In this document: piece by piece, positions 13,139-20,135 of the stretch
Numbering within the stretch: position 1 is the first letter of the stretch
Layout of the letters: each line of letters begins with the position of its first letter
Source: Thermoplasmatota archaeon
Lineage (GTDB): Archaea > Thermoplasmatota > Thermoplasmata > UBA10834
Assembly (NCBI GenBank): GCA_030836605.1
Contig: JAUPMC010000074.1
Span: 1-20,719, forward strand
Length of the DNA stretch: 20,719 nt
Reading direction: 5' to 3'
Position numbers and translations under genes: made by a program
The notes under the pieces: model-generated
Told to the model about the DNA's origin: nothing
Databases searched by the model: none
The model's input: the letters and a program-made list of their open reading frames with translations, nothing else

Positions 13139-15313
13139 TCACCTGAACTCGGCCAGGGACCGCTGCCCCTCCGCGGGCTCCACGGGCATCGTGGGGTCGG
13201 TCTGGCCAAGCTGGTCCTTCAGGGACTTCGCGACCGCCTCCCCAATCGTCGGTATCTGCTTAAGCCTGTCGTAACTCGTGTTCCTCAGGTCCTCCAGGCC
13301 CTTGATGCCCCTTGAGTAGAGCGCGCGTGCGCGCACCCTGCCGAGGCCCCGGAGTTTCACGAGCTCAAGGAGCTCCGGCCTCACCCCGTACCTCGCTCTC
13401 GTGACCGCCTCCGCGCACTCCCCGGCCGCCTCTCTGTTGAACAGCTCGGAGAGCCTCGCGGCGGAGTGCAGGAGCCATTCGGCGAGATCGACCTTGTTCC
13501 TGATGTCCCCCGGGCCGATGCCGAACGAGGTGGCGACATCGTTCTCGTGGACCTCGGACATCCAGTCGTCCAGCATCTTCGCGGTCTTCAGCGTCGAGAG
13601 GAAGAGCTCGTACTCCTCCATGTCCTGAGGCGGGTCGACCAGGAGCTTGCCCCTGACCTCGTCGAGGTACTCCTCGACCCACTCGTAGTCGTTCCGCCTG
13701 AGGTACAGGATGGGCATGTCGGGGACGGTGCACACAGCATGCAGGAGTCCGAACTGCTTCCCGGGGGCGTACCTCTTGAGCGCGTCCCTGAGCCTGACGG
13801 CGGAGAGCGGGTCGATGTAGAGGTCGCTCACCCTCTTCCCGAAAGGCGTCGCTGAGAGGCCTTCCTCCTCCGAGACCATCCCCTCGTCCCTCAGGAACTC
13901 GACGATAGACTCTATCACGTCCCCGAGGTAGTGGGCATCCGTCTGGTGCGCCAGGAAAGTCTTGTCGAAGAACACCTTCAGCTCGTCGACGGACCTCGCG
14001 TCCTTGGTGGCGACGAGCGCGAGCACATGCGACCTCATGGCGGGCTTCGTGCCCAGCTTGGACAGGATGCTCTCGTTCTCACCCAGGAGGTACTGCTCCA
14101 TCAGGAGGCTCCTCTCGTCCTCGTCCCTCGCTATCAGGACCGCCTCGCCGTACGGGTCGAACCTCGGCCTCCCCGCCCGGCCGCACATCTGCTTGACCTC
14201 CATCACCGGTATCGAGGCGAACCCCATCTCGGAGTCGTACCTCCTCACGTCCCTGACAATGACCGTCCTCGCGGGCAGGTTGATGCCCGCCGCGAGCGTG
14301 GGCGTGGCGACGATGCACCTGAGCGCGCCCGCCCTGAAGCTCCCTTCGACCATCCTCCTCTGGGCGCTCGTGAGGCCGGCGTGGTGGAACGCGCACCCGG
14401 CCTTGACGCACTTGCCGAGCCTCGCGCCCATGGTGGTCGGCTCGTCCTGCTCCCCGACCAGCCTGTCCGCGGCCTTCGAGAGCGCCTCCGACCTCTCAGG
14501 GGCCAGGGTGCCCTTCACGAGCGGGCCGAGGGCCGTCGCCTGCGACTCGCAGGCCTTGCGAGAGTTGACGAACACGAGGCACTGCCCTCCCGAGGCGAGC
14601 GCGTCCTTGACGATGGCGTCCACGGGCGAGGAGGCGTCCCCGAGCCTCCTCCTCGAGTTGTCCGTGAAGAACACCTCGCCTTCGGAGTAGACGCCCTCCC
14701 TGAGCGGGACGGGCCGCCAGTCGCTCGTGATCAGCTCGGCCCCGAGCCATTCGGCCAGCTCCCGGGCGTTCTTTATCGTGGCGGAGAGCGCGATCAGCTG
14801 CGCCCCCGGGTTGAATGTCCTGAACTTGACGAGCGTGACCTCGAGCGTCGGCCCCCTGCCAGGGTCGTTCATAAGGTGGACCTCGTCCGCGACGACGACC
14901 GAGAGCTGGTCCAGCCACTTGGTCCTGTGCCTCAGGAGCGAGTCGGCCTTCTCCGAGGTCGCGATCACGATGTCGTACCTGTGCAGCTTCGCGTCCACCT
15001 CGTCGTAGTCCCCGGTCGACTCCGCGACCTTGATGCCTAGGTCCGAGAACTTGGACAGGTCCTCGTACTTCTCGGACGCGAGCGCCTTCAGAGGGACTAT
15101 GTAGAGCGCCTTGCCGCCCCTGAGGACCGCCTGGAGCATCGCGATGTACGCGACGAGGCTTTTCCCGGAGGCTGTGGGGATTGCGACGACGACGTTCTTC
15201 CCCTCCATGACCGGCCCCATGGCCTGGGCCTGGGGCGGGTAGAGCTCCTGGATGCCGTCCTCCTTGAGCTTCCGCGCTATCCTCGGGTCGAGCCCGATGT
15301 CATCCACCAACAT
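13139..15313 (-). CDS. hel308: Hel308-type superfamily 2 DNA helicase
   Basis: This protein of about 724 residues shows the Ski2-like/Hel308 motif series: Q-motif near YPPQAQA (25-31), Walker A PTASGKS (46-52), DEVH at 143-146, SATI near 177, FVNSRKA, the motif IV-V region FHHAGL and ATPTLAAGINLPART, and motif VI QMCGRAGRPRFDPYGEA. The C-terminal third contains the winged-helix and ratchet regions and ends with paired helix-hairpin-helix segments (LRGLGRVRARALYSRGI, IPTIGEAVAKSL). Hel308 unwinds lagging-strand arms at stalled forks with 3'-5' polarity. The ATG at 15313 follows AGGTG by 6 nt; an in-frame GTG at 15322 is the alternative. The extreme C-terminus QRSLAEFR resembles a PCNA-interacting box. 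The gene is followed by cgi121 after 19 nt. Confidence 0.93.
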   Translation of the reverse strand: MLVDDIGLDPRIARKLKEDGIQELYPPQAQAMGPVMEGKNVVVAIPTASGKSLVAYIAMLQAVLRGGKALYIVPLKALASEKYEDLSKFSDLGIKVAESTGDYDEVDAKLHRYDIVIATSEKADSLLRHRTKWLDQLSVVVADEVHLMNDPGRGPTLEVTLVKFRTFNPGAQLIALSATIKNARELAEWLGAELITSDWRPVPLREGVYSEGEVFFTDNSRRRLGDASSPVDAIVKDALASGGQCLVFVNSRKACESQATALGPLVKGTLAPERSEALSKAADRLVGEQDEPTTMGARLGKCVKAGCAFHHAGLTSAQRRMVEGSFRAGALRCIVATPTLAAGINLPARTVIVRDVRRYDSEMGFASIPVMEVKQMCGRAGRPRFDPYGEAVLIARDEDERSLLMEQYLLGENESILSKLGTKPAMRSHVLALVATKDARSVDELKVFFDKTFLAHQTDAHYLGDVIESIVEFLRDEGMVSEEEGLSATPFGKRVSDLYIDPLSAVRLRDALKRYAPGKQFGLLHAVCTVPDMPILYLRRNDYEWVEEYLDEVRGKLLVDPPQDMEEYELFLSTLKTAKMLDDWMSEVHENDVATSFGIGPGDIRNKVDLAEWLLHSAARLSELFNREAAGECAEAVTRARYGVRPELLELVKLRGLGRVRARALYSRGIKGLEDLRNTSYDRLKQIPTIGEAVAKSLKDQLGQTDPTMPVEPAEGQRSLAEFR

Positions 15314-15377
15314 TCGCCGCACCTGATCGTCCTTCGTGCCTGAGACGCCCCAGAGGTCAGTTCATCATCTACATCTA

Positions 15378-15385
15378 CTTATAAG
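15378..15385. promoter_or_regulatory. palindromic TATA box in the hel308/lonB divergent region
   Basis: CTTATAAG is a self-complementary TATA element in the 216-nt gap between the divergent hel308 and lonB starts. On the minus strand it would start hel308 transcripts near 15355, leaving a leader of about 40 nt that contains the AGGTG site. On the plus strand it would start near 15408, ahead of lonB. The rest of the gap holds a GC-rich inverted repeat (15415-15437) and the lonB-proximal promoter. Confidence 0.55.
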
Positions 15386-15498
15386 GCACGCGCGCCCCGG
15401 TGTAAGTGCCCGGTGGGCGCCCTCGGGACGGGCGCTCGCGCGTACTGGCTGTCCTTGCCGGACGCCTACCTCACGGCGCAACGCTTATCTAGCACAGT

Positions 15499-15506
15499 CT
15501 TAATAG
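15499..15506 (+). promoter_or_regulatory. TATA-like box of lonB (leaderless start)
   Basis: CTTAATAG is centred 27-28 nt before the ATG at 15530, exactly the distance expected when transcription starts at the initiation codon. No Shine-Dalgarno sequence precedes that ATG. This is the main reason for preferring 15530 over the upstream GTG at 15413. Confidence 0.55.
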
Positions 15507-15529
15507 GTTTGGCCACTACTGGTGCAGCG

Positions 15530-17506
15530 ATGGCAAGCATTGATATCAAGAGGTCCGAGCTGGGCCTCCCGGACATCGAGGATTGGGTCAACTCCCAGAC
15601 ATTCGAGTCGACAGCGGACGTCAAGATCCCACCCAAGCTCGTCGACCAGGTCATAGGTCAGGAAGACGCGGTCAAGGTCATCAGGAAGGCGGCCGAGCAG
15701 AAGCGGCACGTCATACTCATAGGCGACCCGGGGACGGGCAAGTCGATGCTCGCGCGGTCCATGGTCGACTACCTCCCCAAGGGCGAGCTGCAGGACGTGA
15801 TCGCCTACCACAACCCCGACGACCCCAACGAGCCCAAGGTCAGGATCGTCCCGACGGGCAAGGGGAAGGAGATAGTCCACGCGCAGAAACTCGAGGCCGA
15901 GCAGAAGAAGGCCCAGAAGAACTCGTGGATGTTCATGCTCCTGTTCGGGTTCATAATGCTGTCCGCGGTCATGTTCATGATGTATCACGACGCGACCCTG
16001 CTCCTGATAGGGCTCGTGGGCGGCATGCTGCTCTTCATGGTGTTCAGGTACACCGGCCAGCGGAAGGAGGCGTTGCTGGTCCCGAAGCTGCTGATTACCC
16101 ACAAGCTCGATGAGATGCCCCCGTTCATAGACGCCACGGGCGCGCACGCGGGCGCGCTCCTGGGGGACGTCAAGCACGACCCGTTCCAGAGCGGAGGCCT
16201 CGAGACGCCGGCCCACGAGAGGCTGGAGCCAGGGGCGATACACAAGGCGAGCAAGGGCGTCCTGTTCATCGATGAGATCAACATGCTCAGGATCGAGAGC
16301 CAGCAGAGCCTGCTGACGGCCCTCCAGGAGGGCGAGTTCAGCATCCTCGGCCAGAGCGAGAGGAGCTCGGGCGCGATGGTCAAGAGCGAGCCCGTGCCCT
16401 GCGACTTCATACTCGTCGCCGCGGGCAACCTCGACGCCGTCGGGAGCATGCACCCGGCCCTCAGGTCAAGGATCAGGGGGTACGGCTACGAGGTGTACAT
16501 GAGGAACACCATGCCGGACTCCGAGGGCAACAGGAACAAGCTCATCACGTTCGTCGCCCAGGAGGTATCGAAGGACAAGAAGATACCCCACTTCAACAAG
16601 TCCGCCGTCGCCGAGATCGTGCGCGAGGCGCAGAGGCGCGCGGGCAGGCGGGGCATGCTCACGCTGAGGCTCAGGGAGCTCGGCGGCCTGGTCAGGGTCG
16701 CCGGCGACATAGCCATCGAGCGCGGGGACAAGATCGTCGACGCGAAGCACGTGTTCGAGGCCAAGAGCATCGCCCGGTCCCTGGAGCAGCAGGTCACGGA
16801 CAGGGCGGTCGAGAGGCGGAAGGACTACAAGACCTGCCTCACGGAGGGCGCGGTGATAGGCATAGTCAACGGCCTAGCCGTGCTCAACTCCGACTCGTCC
16901 ATGGCTGAGTTCTCCGGCCTGGTCACCCCGATAGTCGCCGAGGTCACCCCCGCCCAGAACAGGGAGGGCGGCAAGATCATCGCGACGGGCAAGCTGGGCG
17001 AGATCGCGAAGGAGTCCGTCCAGAACGTGTCGGCCCTCATCAAGAAGTACACGGGCGAGGACATCTCCAACCATGACATACACGTGCAGTTCATAGGGAC
17101 CTACGACGGCATCGAGGGCGACAGCGCGTCCATCGCCGTGGCCACCGCAGTCATATCCGCGTTCGAGGAGGTCGAGGTGGACCAGACGGTCGCCATGACC
17201 GGCAGCCTGAGCGTGCGCGGACAGGTGCTCCCGGTCGGCGGGGTGACCGCGAAGATAGAGGCCGCCGCGGAGATGGGCCTGAAGAAGGTCCTGATACCAG
17301 AGCAGAACATGAAGGACGTGCTCCTGGAGGACAAGTACATCGGGAAGATAGACGTCGTGCCCGTGCGCCTCCTGAACGACGTGCTCACTCACGCTCTCGT
17401 CGGGGCCCGGAAGGACGGGCTCCTCAAGAAGCTCGCGAACCTGGTCGCTGGGAAGACGGGCCCGAAGATGGGAGCCGTCGCGGGCGACAGGCTAGTAGTC
17501 CACTGA
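15530..17506 (+). CDS. lonB: archaeal membrane-anchored Lon protease (LonB)
   Basis: This 658-residue ATP-dependent serine protease has Walker A GDPGTGKS at 65-72, two membrane segments (about 133-152 and 156-175) inserted in the AAA+ module as in all archaeal LonB, Walker B VLFIDEI at 243-249 and the sensor region VAAGN at 296-300. The C-terminal protease domain has Ser532 in EGDSAS and Lys575 in GGVTAKIEAA. The 43-residue Ser-Lys spacing equals that described for Archaeoglobus LonB. It degrades unfolded membrane and soluble proteins at the inner face of the membrane. The frame stays open 39 codons upstream to GTG 15413, but that stretch does not resemble Lon, while ATG 15530 has a TATA element at leaderless distance. 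nadM follows after 13 nt. Confidence 0.95.
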   Translation: MASIDIKRSELGLPDIEDWVNSQTFESTADVKIPPKLVDQVIGQEDAVKVIRKAAEQKRHVILIGDPGTGKSMLARSMVDYLPKGELQDVIAYHNPDDPNEPKVRIVPTGKGKEIVHAQKLEAEQKKAQKNSWMFMLLFGFIMLSAVMFMMYHDATLLLIGLVGGMLLFMVFRYTGQRKEALLVPKLLITHKLDEMPPFIDATGAHAGALLGDVKHDPFQSGGLETPAHERLEPGAIHKASKGVLFIDEINMLRIESQQSLLTALQEGEFSILGQSERSSGAMVKSEPVPCDFILVAAGNLDAVGSMHPALRSRIRGYGYEVYMRNTMPDSEGNRNKLITFVAQEVSKDKKIPHFNKSAVAEIVREAQRRAGRRGMLTLRLRELGGLVRVAGDIAIERGDKIVDAKHVFEAKSIARSLEQQVTDRAVERRKDYKTCLTEGAVIGIVNGLAVLNSDSSMAEFSGLVTPIVAEVTPAQNREGGKIIATGKLGEIAKESVQNVSALIKKYTGEDISNHDIHVQFIGTYDGIEGDSASIAVATAVISAFEEVEVDQTVAMTGSLSVRGQVLPVGGVTAKIEAAAEMGLKKVLIPEQNMKDVLLEDKYIGKIDVVPVRLLNDVLTHALVGARKDGLLKKLANLVAGKTGPKMGAVAGDRLVVH

Positions 17507-17519
17507 CGGAGGTCTCGTC

Positions 17520-18038
17520 GTGCGGGGGTTGATCATCGGCAGGTTCCAGCCGCTCCACAAGGGGCACCTCGCGGCGATCAGGGAGGCCCTGACGGCCTGC
17601 GACGACCTCGTGGTGGTCATAGGAAGCGCCGAGCTGTCCCACACGGCCGACAACCCGTTCACCGCCGGGGAGAGGTACCAGATGCTCCTGTCCTCGCTGA
17701 CGGACGACGAGCGCGCGAGGGCGCACATCATCCCGATCAGGGACGTGAACAGGTACGCCGCGTGGGTGAGCCATGTGGAATCGTATGTCCCCCCGTTCGA
17801 TATCGTGTTCTCCAACAACGACCTCACCAGGTCGTTGTTCTCGCAGGCGGGGTACGAGGCCCGGCGGACCAAGGCGTACAACCGCGGCTCCTACTCCGGG
17901 ACCGAGATCCGCCGCAGGATGGTCGCGGGAGAGAAGTGGCAGCAGCTCGTCCCCCCGCCGGTCGCTGTCACCGTGGAGGCGCTGGATGGGAGACAGAGGC
18001 TGCTCGACGCGGGCATGAAGCCCAAGAAGAGGCGGTGA
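17520..18038 (+). CDS. nadM: nicotinamide-nucleotide adenylyltransferase (archaeal NadM type)
   Basis: This 172-residue nucleotidyltransferase has the HxGH signature in GRFQPLHKGHLAAI (residues 7-20) and the second phosphate-binding motif in YSGTEIRRRM near residue 125. The size is typical of archaeal NMN adenylyltransferases of about 170-180 residues. It joins NMN (or nicotinate mononucleotide) with ATP to form NAD (or its deamido form), the last adenylylation step of NAD synthesis. GTG start, with GGAGGT at 17508-17513 ending 6 nt before it. The gene lies 13 nt after lonB and 4 nt before the PncC gene, so the three are probably one transcript. Confidence 0.93.
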   Translation: MRGLIIGRFQPLHKGHLAAIREALTACDDLVVVIGSAELSHTADNPFTAGERYQMLLSSLTDDERARAHIIPIRDVNRYAAWVSHVESYVPPFDIVFSNNDLTRSLFSQAGYEARRTKAYNRGSYSGTEIRRRMVAGEKWQQLVPPPVAVTVEALDGRQRLLDAGMKPKKRR

Positions 18039-18042
18039 GCGC

Positions 18043-18519
18043 GTGCCACTCCCAGACCAGCTGGGCTCGTCCCTCAGGACGAAGGGCTGGACGATCGCCG
18101 TCGCGGAGTCCTGCACGGGCGGGAAGCTCAGTGACATGATCACGTCCGTCCCGGGGAGCAGCGATTACTTCCTGGGCGGGGTCATCTCCTACAGCAACTC
18201 TGCGAAGGTGGGCCTGTTGGGAGTCGACCAGGAGTCCCTCAGGTCGCACGGGGCCGTCAGCGAGAAGGTCGCGCTGCAGATGGCAGAGGGCGCCCGGACC
18301 GCGTTCGGCGCGGACATGGGCGTGTCGACCACGGGCGTCGCGGGGCCCGGAGGCGGGAGCTCGGAGAAGCCTGTCGGGCTCGCCTACATCGCGGTGTCCA
18401 CGCGCGACGGGAGCGCGTGCAGGAAGGTCATGTCCGCGGGCGCGCGTGACGAGATAAAGAGGAAGTCCTCTGAGTCCGCGCTCGCGTTCGCGATGGAATA
18501 CCTGGCTGAGTCGAAGTGA
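18043..18519 (+). CDS. pncC: CinA C-terminal domain protein, NMN amidohydrolase (PncC family)
   Basis: This 158-residue stand-alone CinA_C domain carries AESCTGGKLSDMITSVPGSS near residues 20-39, the block GGVISYSNSAKVGLLGV with the conserved Tyr and Lys, and TTGVAGPGGGSSEKPVGLAYIAV in the second half. PncC deamidates nicotinamide mononucleotide to nicotinate mononucleotide. The N-terminal MoCF-like domain of full CinA is absent, as in E. coli PncC. The GTG lies 4 nt after the nadM TGA and is preceded by GAGGCGG. Pairing with nadM supports a pyridine-nucleotide salvage or NMN-recycling role. Activity is inferred from family, since CinA_C proteins are not all shown to be deamidases. Confidence 0.88.
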   Translation: MPLPDQLGSSLRTKGWTIAVAESCTGGKLSDMITSVPGSSDYFLGGVISYSNSAKVGLLGVDQESLRSHGAVSEKVALQMAEGARTAFGADMGVSTTGVAGPGGGSSEKPVGLAYIAVSTRDGSACRKVMSAGARDEIKRKSSESALAFAMEYLAESK

Positions 18520-18583
18520 CCGTTGATTTGCGTCATTTCCCAAAGGTTCATTATCGCATACATGCATGCGCTGGACAGTTCTC

Positions 18584-19429
18584 ATGTCAGAAGGGGATGT
18601 ACGGAGAATACCTACTGGTGTCGCTGATTTCGACTCTATCCTCGGCGGGGGACTGCCCACGGGTTCGGTCGTGCTGCTGCTCGGGGATGTCGGTGGCGGA
18701 GGGCTCGAGTTCGCCCTCACGTCAGCAGCCAAGATAGGCATAGTGAAGGAGTTCCCGGAGACGCGGTCGTTCATGCTGGGCCACGCCGGGAAGGACGGCA
18801 TCCTCCCCGAGAAGCTGAACTACATCGCCTTCTCGAGGTCGCGCGAGGACATACTCCGCGAGGTGAAGATGTCGTTCAACCGCGACTTCTCGGACTCGCT
18901 CATGTCCAACCTGGTGTTCAAGGACTTCTCGAAGAACTACTTCATGAAGACCGTCGTGCCGTCGAGCTGGACGGACTCAGATGAGAACGCCATGTTCTCC
19001 GACAAGAAGGAGGATGGGCTGATGGAGTCCCTGGTGAGTTTCCTGGACGCCAACGCCCCCGGGAGCCTGGTCATTGTCGACTCGCTGACAGACCTGGTCG
19101 TCTCCGACTCGGTCAAGTTCGAGGACGTCGTGTCCGTCATGAAGGGCATCCAGAGGATGGCCAAGAAGTGGGGCGCGGTGTTCTATGTCATACTCACGGA
19201 CGGCATCTTGGACAACCGTCGGCAGCAGATGATCATCGACAGCGTGGATGGGGTCCTGAAGTTCGAGTGGGCGAAGTTCCATCACACCTCGAAGAGGCAG
19301 AGGTACCTCTACGTGGAGAAGTTCATGAGCGTCTTGCCGCACCTGGACCAGGAGCGCATCGCGCGGTTCGCGACCCTCATAACGTCACAGAGCGGTTTCG
19401 TCGTTATAAACACGGAGCGGGTGGGATGA
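18584..19429 (+). CDS. RecA/KaiC-like protein with destroyed P-loop (probable pseudo-ATPase)
   Basis: This 281-residue protein has the KaiC-type N-terminal strand pattern IPTGVADFDSILGGGLPTGSVVLLLG, but the Walker A that should follow (GxxGxGKT) reads GDVGGGGLE at 34-42, so the Lys and Ser/Thr are missing. The paired Glu after the next strand is also lost: YIAFSRSRED stands where the family has an FEE-like motif. The Walker B strand SLVIVDSLTDL (161-171) is kept. It is therefore likely to be nucleotide-independent or to work only with a partner; an intact KaiC-like gene follows. The sequence before the start (64 nt from pncC) has no Shine-Dalgarno site. A weak AT-rich stretch near 18547-18555 may be the promoter. 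An in-frame ATG at 18566 adds six residues and is the alternative start. Cellular role unknown. Confidence 0.82.
   Translation: MSEGDVRRIPTGVADFDSILGGGLPTGSVVLLLGDVGGGGLEFALTSAAKIGIVKEFPETRSFMLGHAGKDGILPEKLNYIAFSRSREDILREVKMSFNRDFSDSLMSNLVFKDFSKNYFMKTVVPSSWTDSDENAMFSDKKEDGLMESLVSFLDANAPGSLVIVDSLTDLVVSDSVKFEDVVSVMKGIQRMAKKWGAVFYVILTDGILDNRRQQMIIDSVDGVLKFEWAKFHHTSKRQRYLYVEKFMSVLPHLDQERIARFATLITSQSGFVVINTERVG
19404..19410 (+). promoter_or_regulatory. TATA box inside the end of the upstream gene, serving the second KaiC-like gene
   Basis: TTATAAA is centred 27 nt before the ATG at 19434, while still coding for the C-terminal residues of the preceding protein. No strong Shine-Dalgarno site precedes 19434. 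Independent leaderless expression of the second gene is therefore likely. Confidence 0.55.
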
Positions 19430-19433
19430 CAAC

Positions 19434-20135
19434 ATGGTCGCAGGCAGGGTAAAGTCTGGCGTGGACGGTTTGGACGAGATGCTCCAGGGGGGGTTCCCGG
19501 AGAACCACATCGTGGTCGTCATGGGCTCATTCGGCACCGGCAAGACCACACTGGCACTCCAGTTCATGGTGGAGGGGCTGAAGAATGACGAACCGTGCAT
19601 ATTCATATCCCTCGAGGAGGACAAGGAGTCCATCACCAGGAACGCGGCCGCCTTCGGCTGGGACATCGCCAAGGCCCTGGACACGAAGAAGCTGGGCCTG
19701 TTCAAGCTGGAGCCCTCGGACGCGAAGACGACCGTCGTGAAGATCAAGAGCGACCTGCCCAAGTTCATCAAGAGCTTCGGGGCGAAGAGGGTCGTGTTGG
19801 ACTCAGTCTCGCTCCTCAACATGATGTTCGACGACGACACCGAGCGCAGGACGAACCTGTTCAACCTATGCCAGCTCCTTAGGAGCACGGGCGCCACGAT
19901 TTTGCTGACGGCCGAGGTGAAGGACGAGAACCCGAGGTCTTCCAGGGACGGCCTCGCGGAGTACACCGCGGATGGCGTCGTGCTGCTCCAGTCCGACGAG
20001 GCCAAGGAGGGCGGCGAGATCCAGCTCACGGTGAGGATACTGAAGATGAGGCGGACGGGCCACTCCAGGCGCGTCAAGCCCTACTCGATCACGGACAAGG
20101 GCATAGTCGTGCACGCGGGCGCGGACGTGTTCTAG
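19434..20135 (+). CDS. RecA/KaiC-like ATPase with intact active site
   Basis: This 233-residue single-domain RecA-fold ATPase of the archaeal KaiC-like/RAD55 group has SGVDGLDEMLQGGFP at the N-terminus, Walker A GSFGTGKT at 31-38, the catalytic Glu pair in ISLEED at 59-63 and Walker B RVVLDSV near residue 120. The C-terminal part contains the usual GVVLLQ strand, RILKMRRTGHSRR and YSITDKGIVV. Members bind ATP and usually form hexamers or partner other proteins; specific roles (signalling, motility, recombination-like) vary and none can be assigned here. The gene starts 4 nt after the degenerate homologue ends and may form a mixed complex with it. Its stop TAG overlaps that of the convergent aminotransferase gene through one CTAG. 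Confidence 0.88.
   Translation: MVAGRVKSGVDGLDEMLQGGFPENHIVVVMGSFGTGKTTLALQFMVEGLKNDEPCIFISLEEDKESITRNAAAFGWDIAKALDTKKLGLFKLEPSDAKTTVVKIKSDLPKFIKSFGAKRVVLDSVSLLNMMFDDDTERRTNLFNLCQLLRSTGATILLTAEVKDENPRSSRDGLAEYTADGVVLLQSDEAKEGGEIQLTVRILKMRRTGHSRRVKPYSITDKGIVVHAGADVF

Noticed and set aside
12613..13209. Longer start for Cgi121 at 13209
   Set aside because: It would overlap hel308 by about 70 nt with an Arg/Pro-rich segment, whereas AGGAGGT sits just before the ATG at 13119.
13931..15040. Long plus-strand open frame (369 codons) opposite hel308
   Set aside because: It is antisense to a clearly coding Hel308 gene, is rich in Arg/Leu/Val/Pro with no family motif, and results from codon bias in high-GC DNA.
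15415..15437. GC-rich inverted repeat in the hel308/lonB gap
   Set aside because: GCGCCC and GGGCGC with a 7-nt loop can pair, but such short GC stems are expected often in this base composition and there is no clear position relative to a gene end.
15413..15529. N-terminal 39-residue extension of LonB from GTG 15413
   Set aside because: It does not resemble Lon N-termini, and a TATA-like box lies within it at leaderless distance from ATG 15530. Kept only as an alternative.
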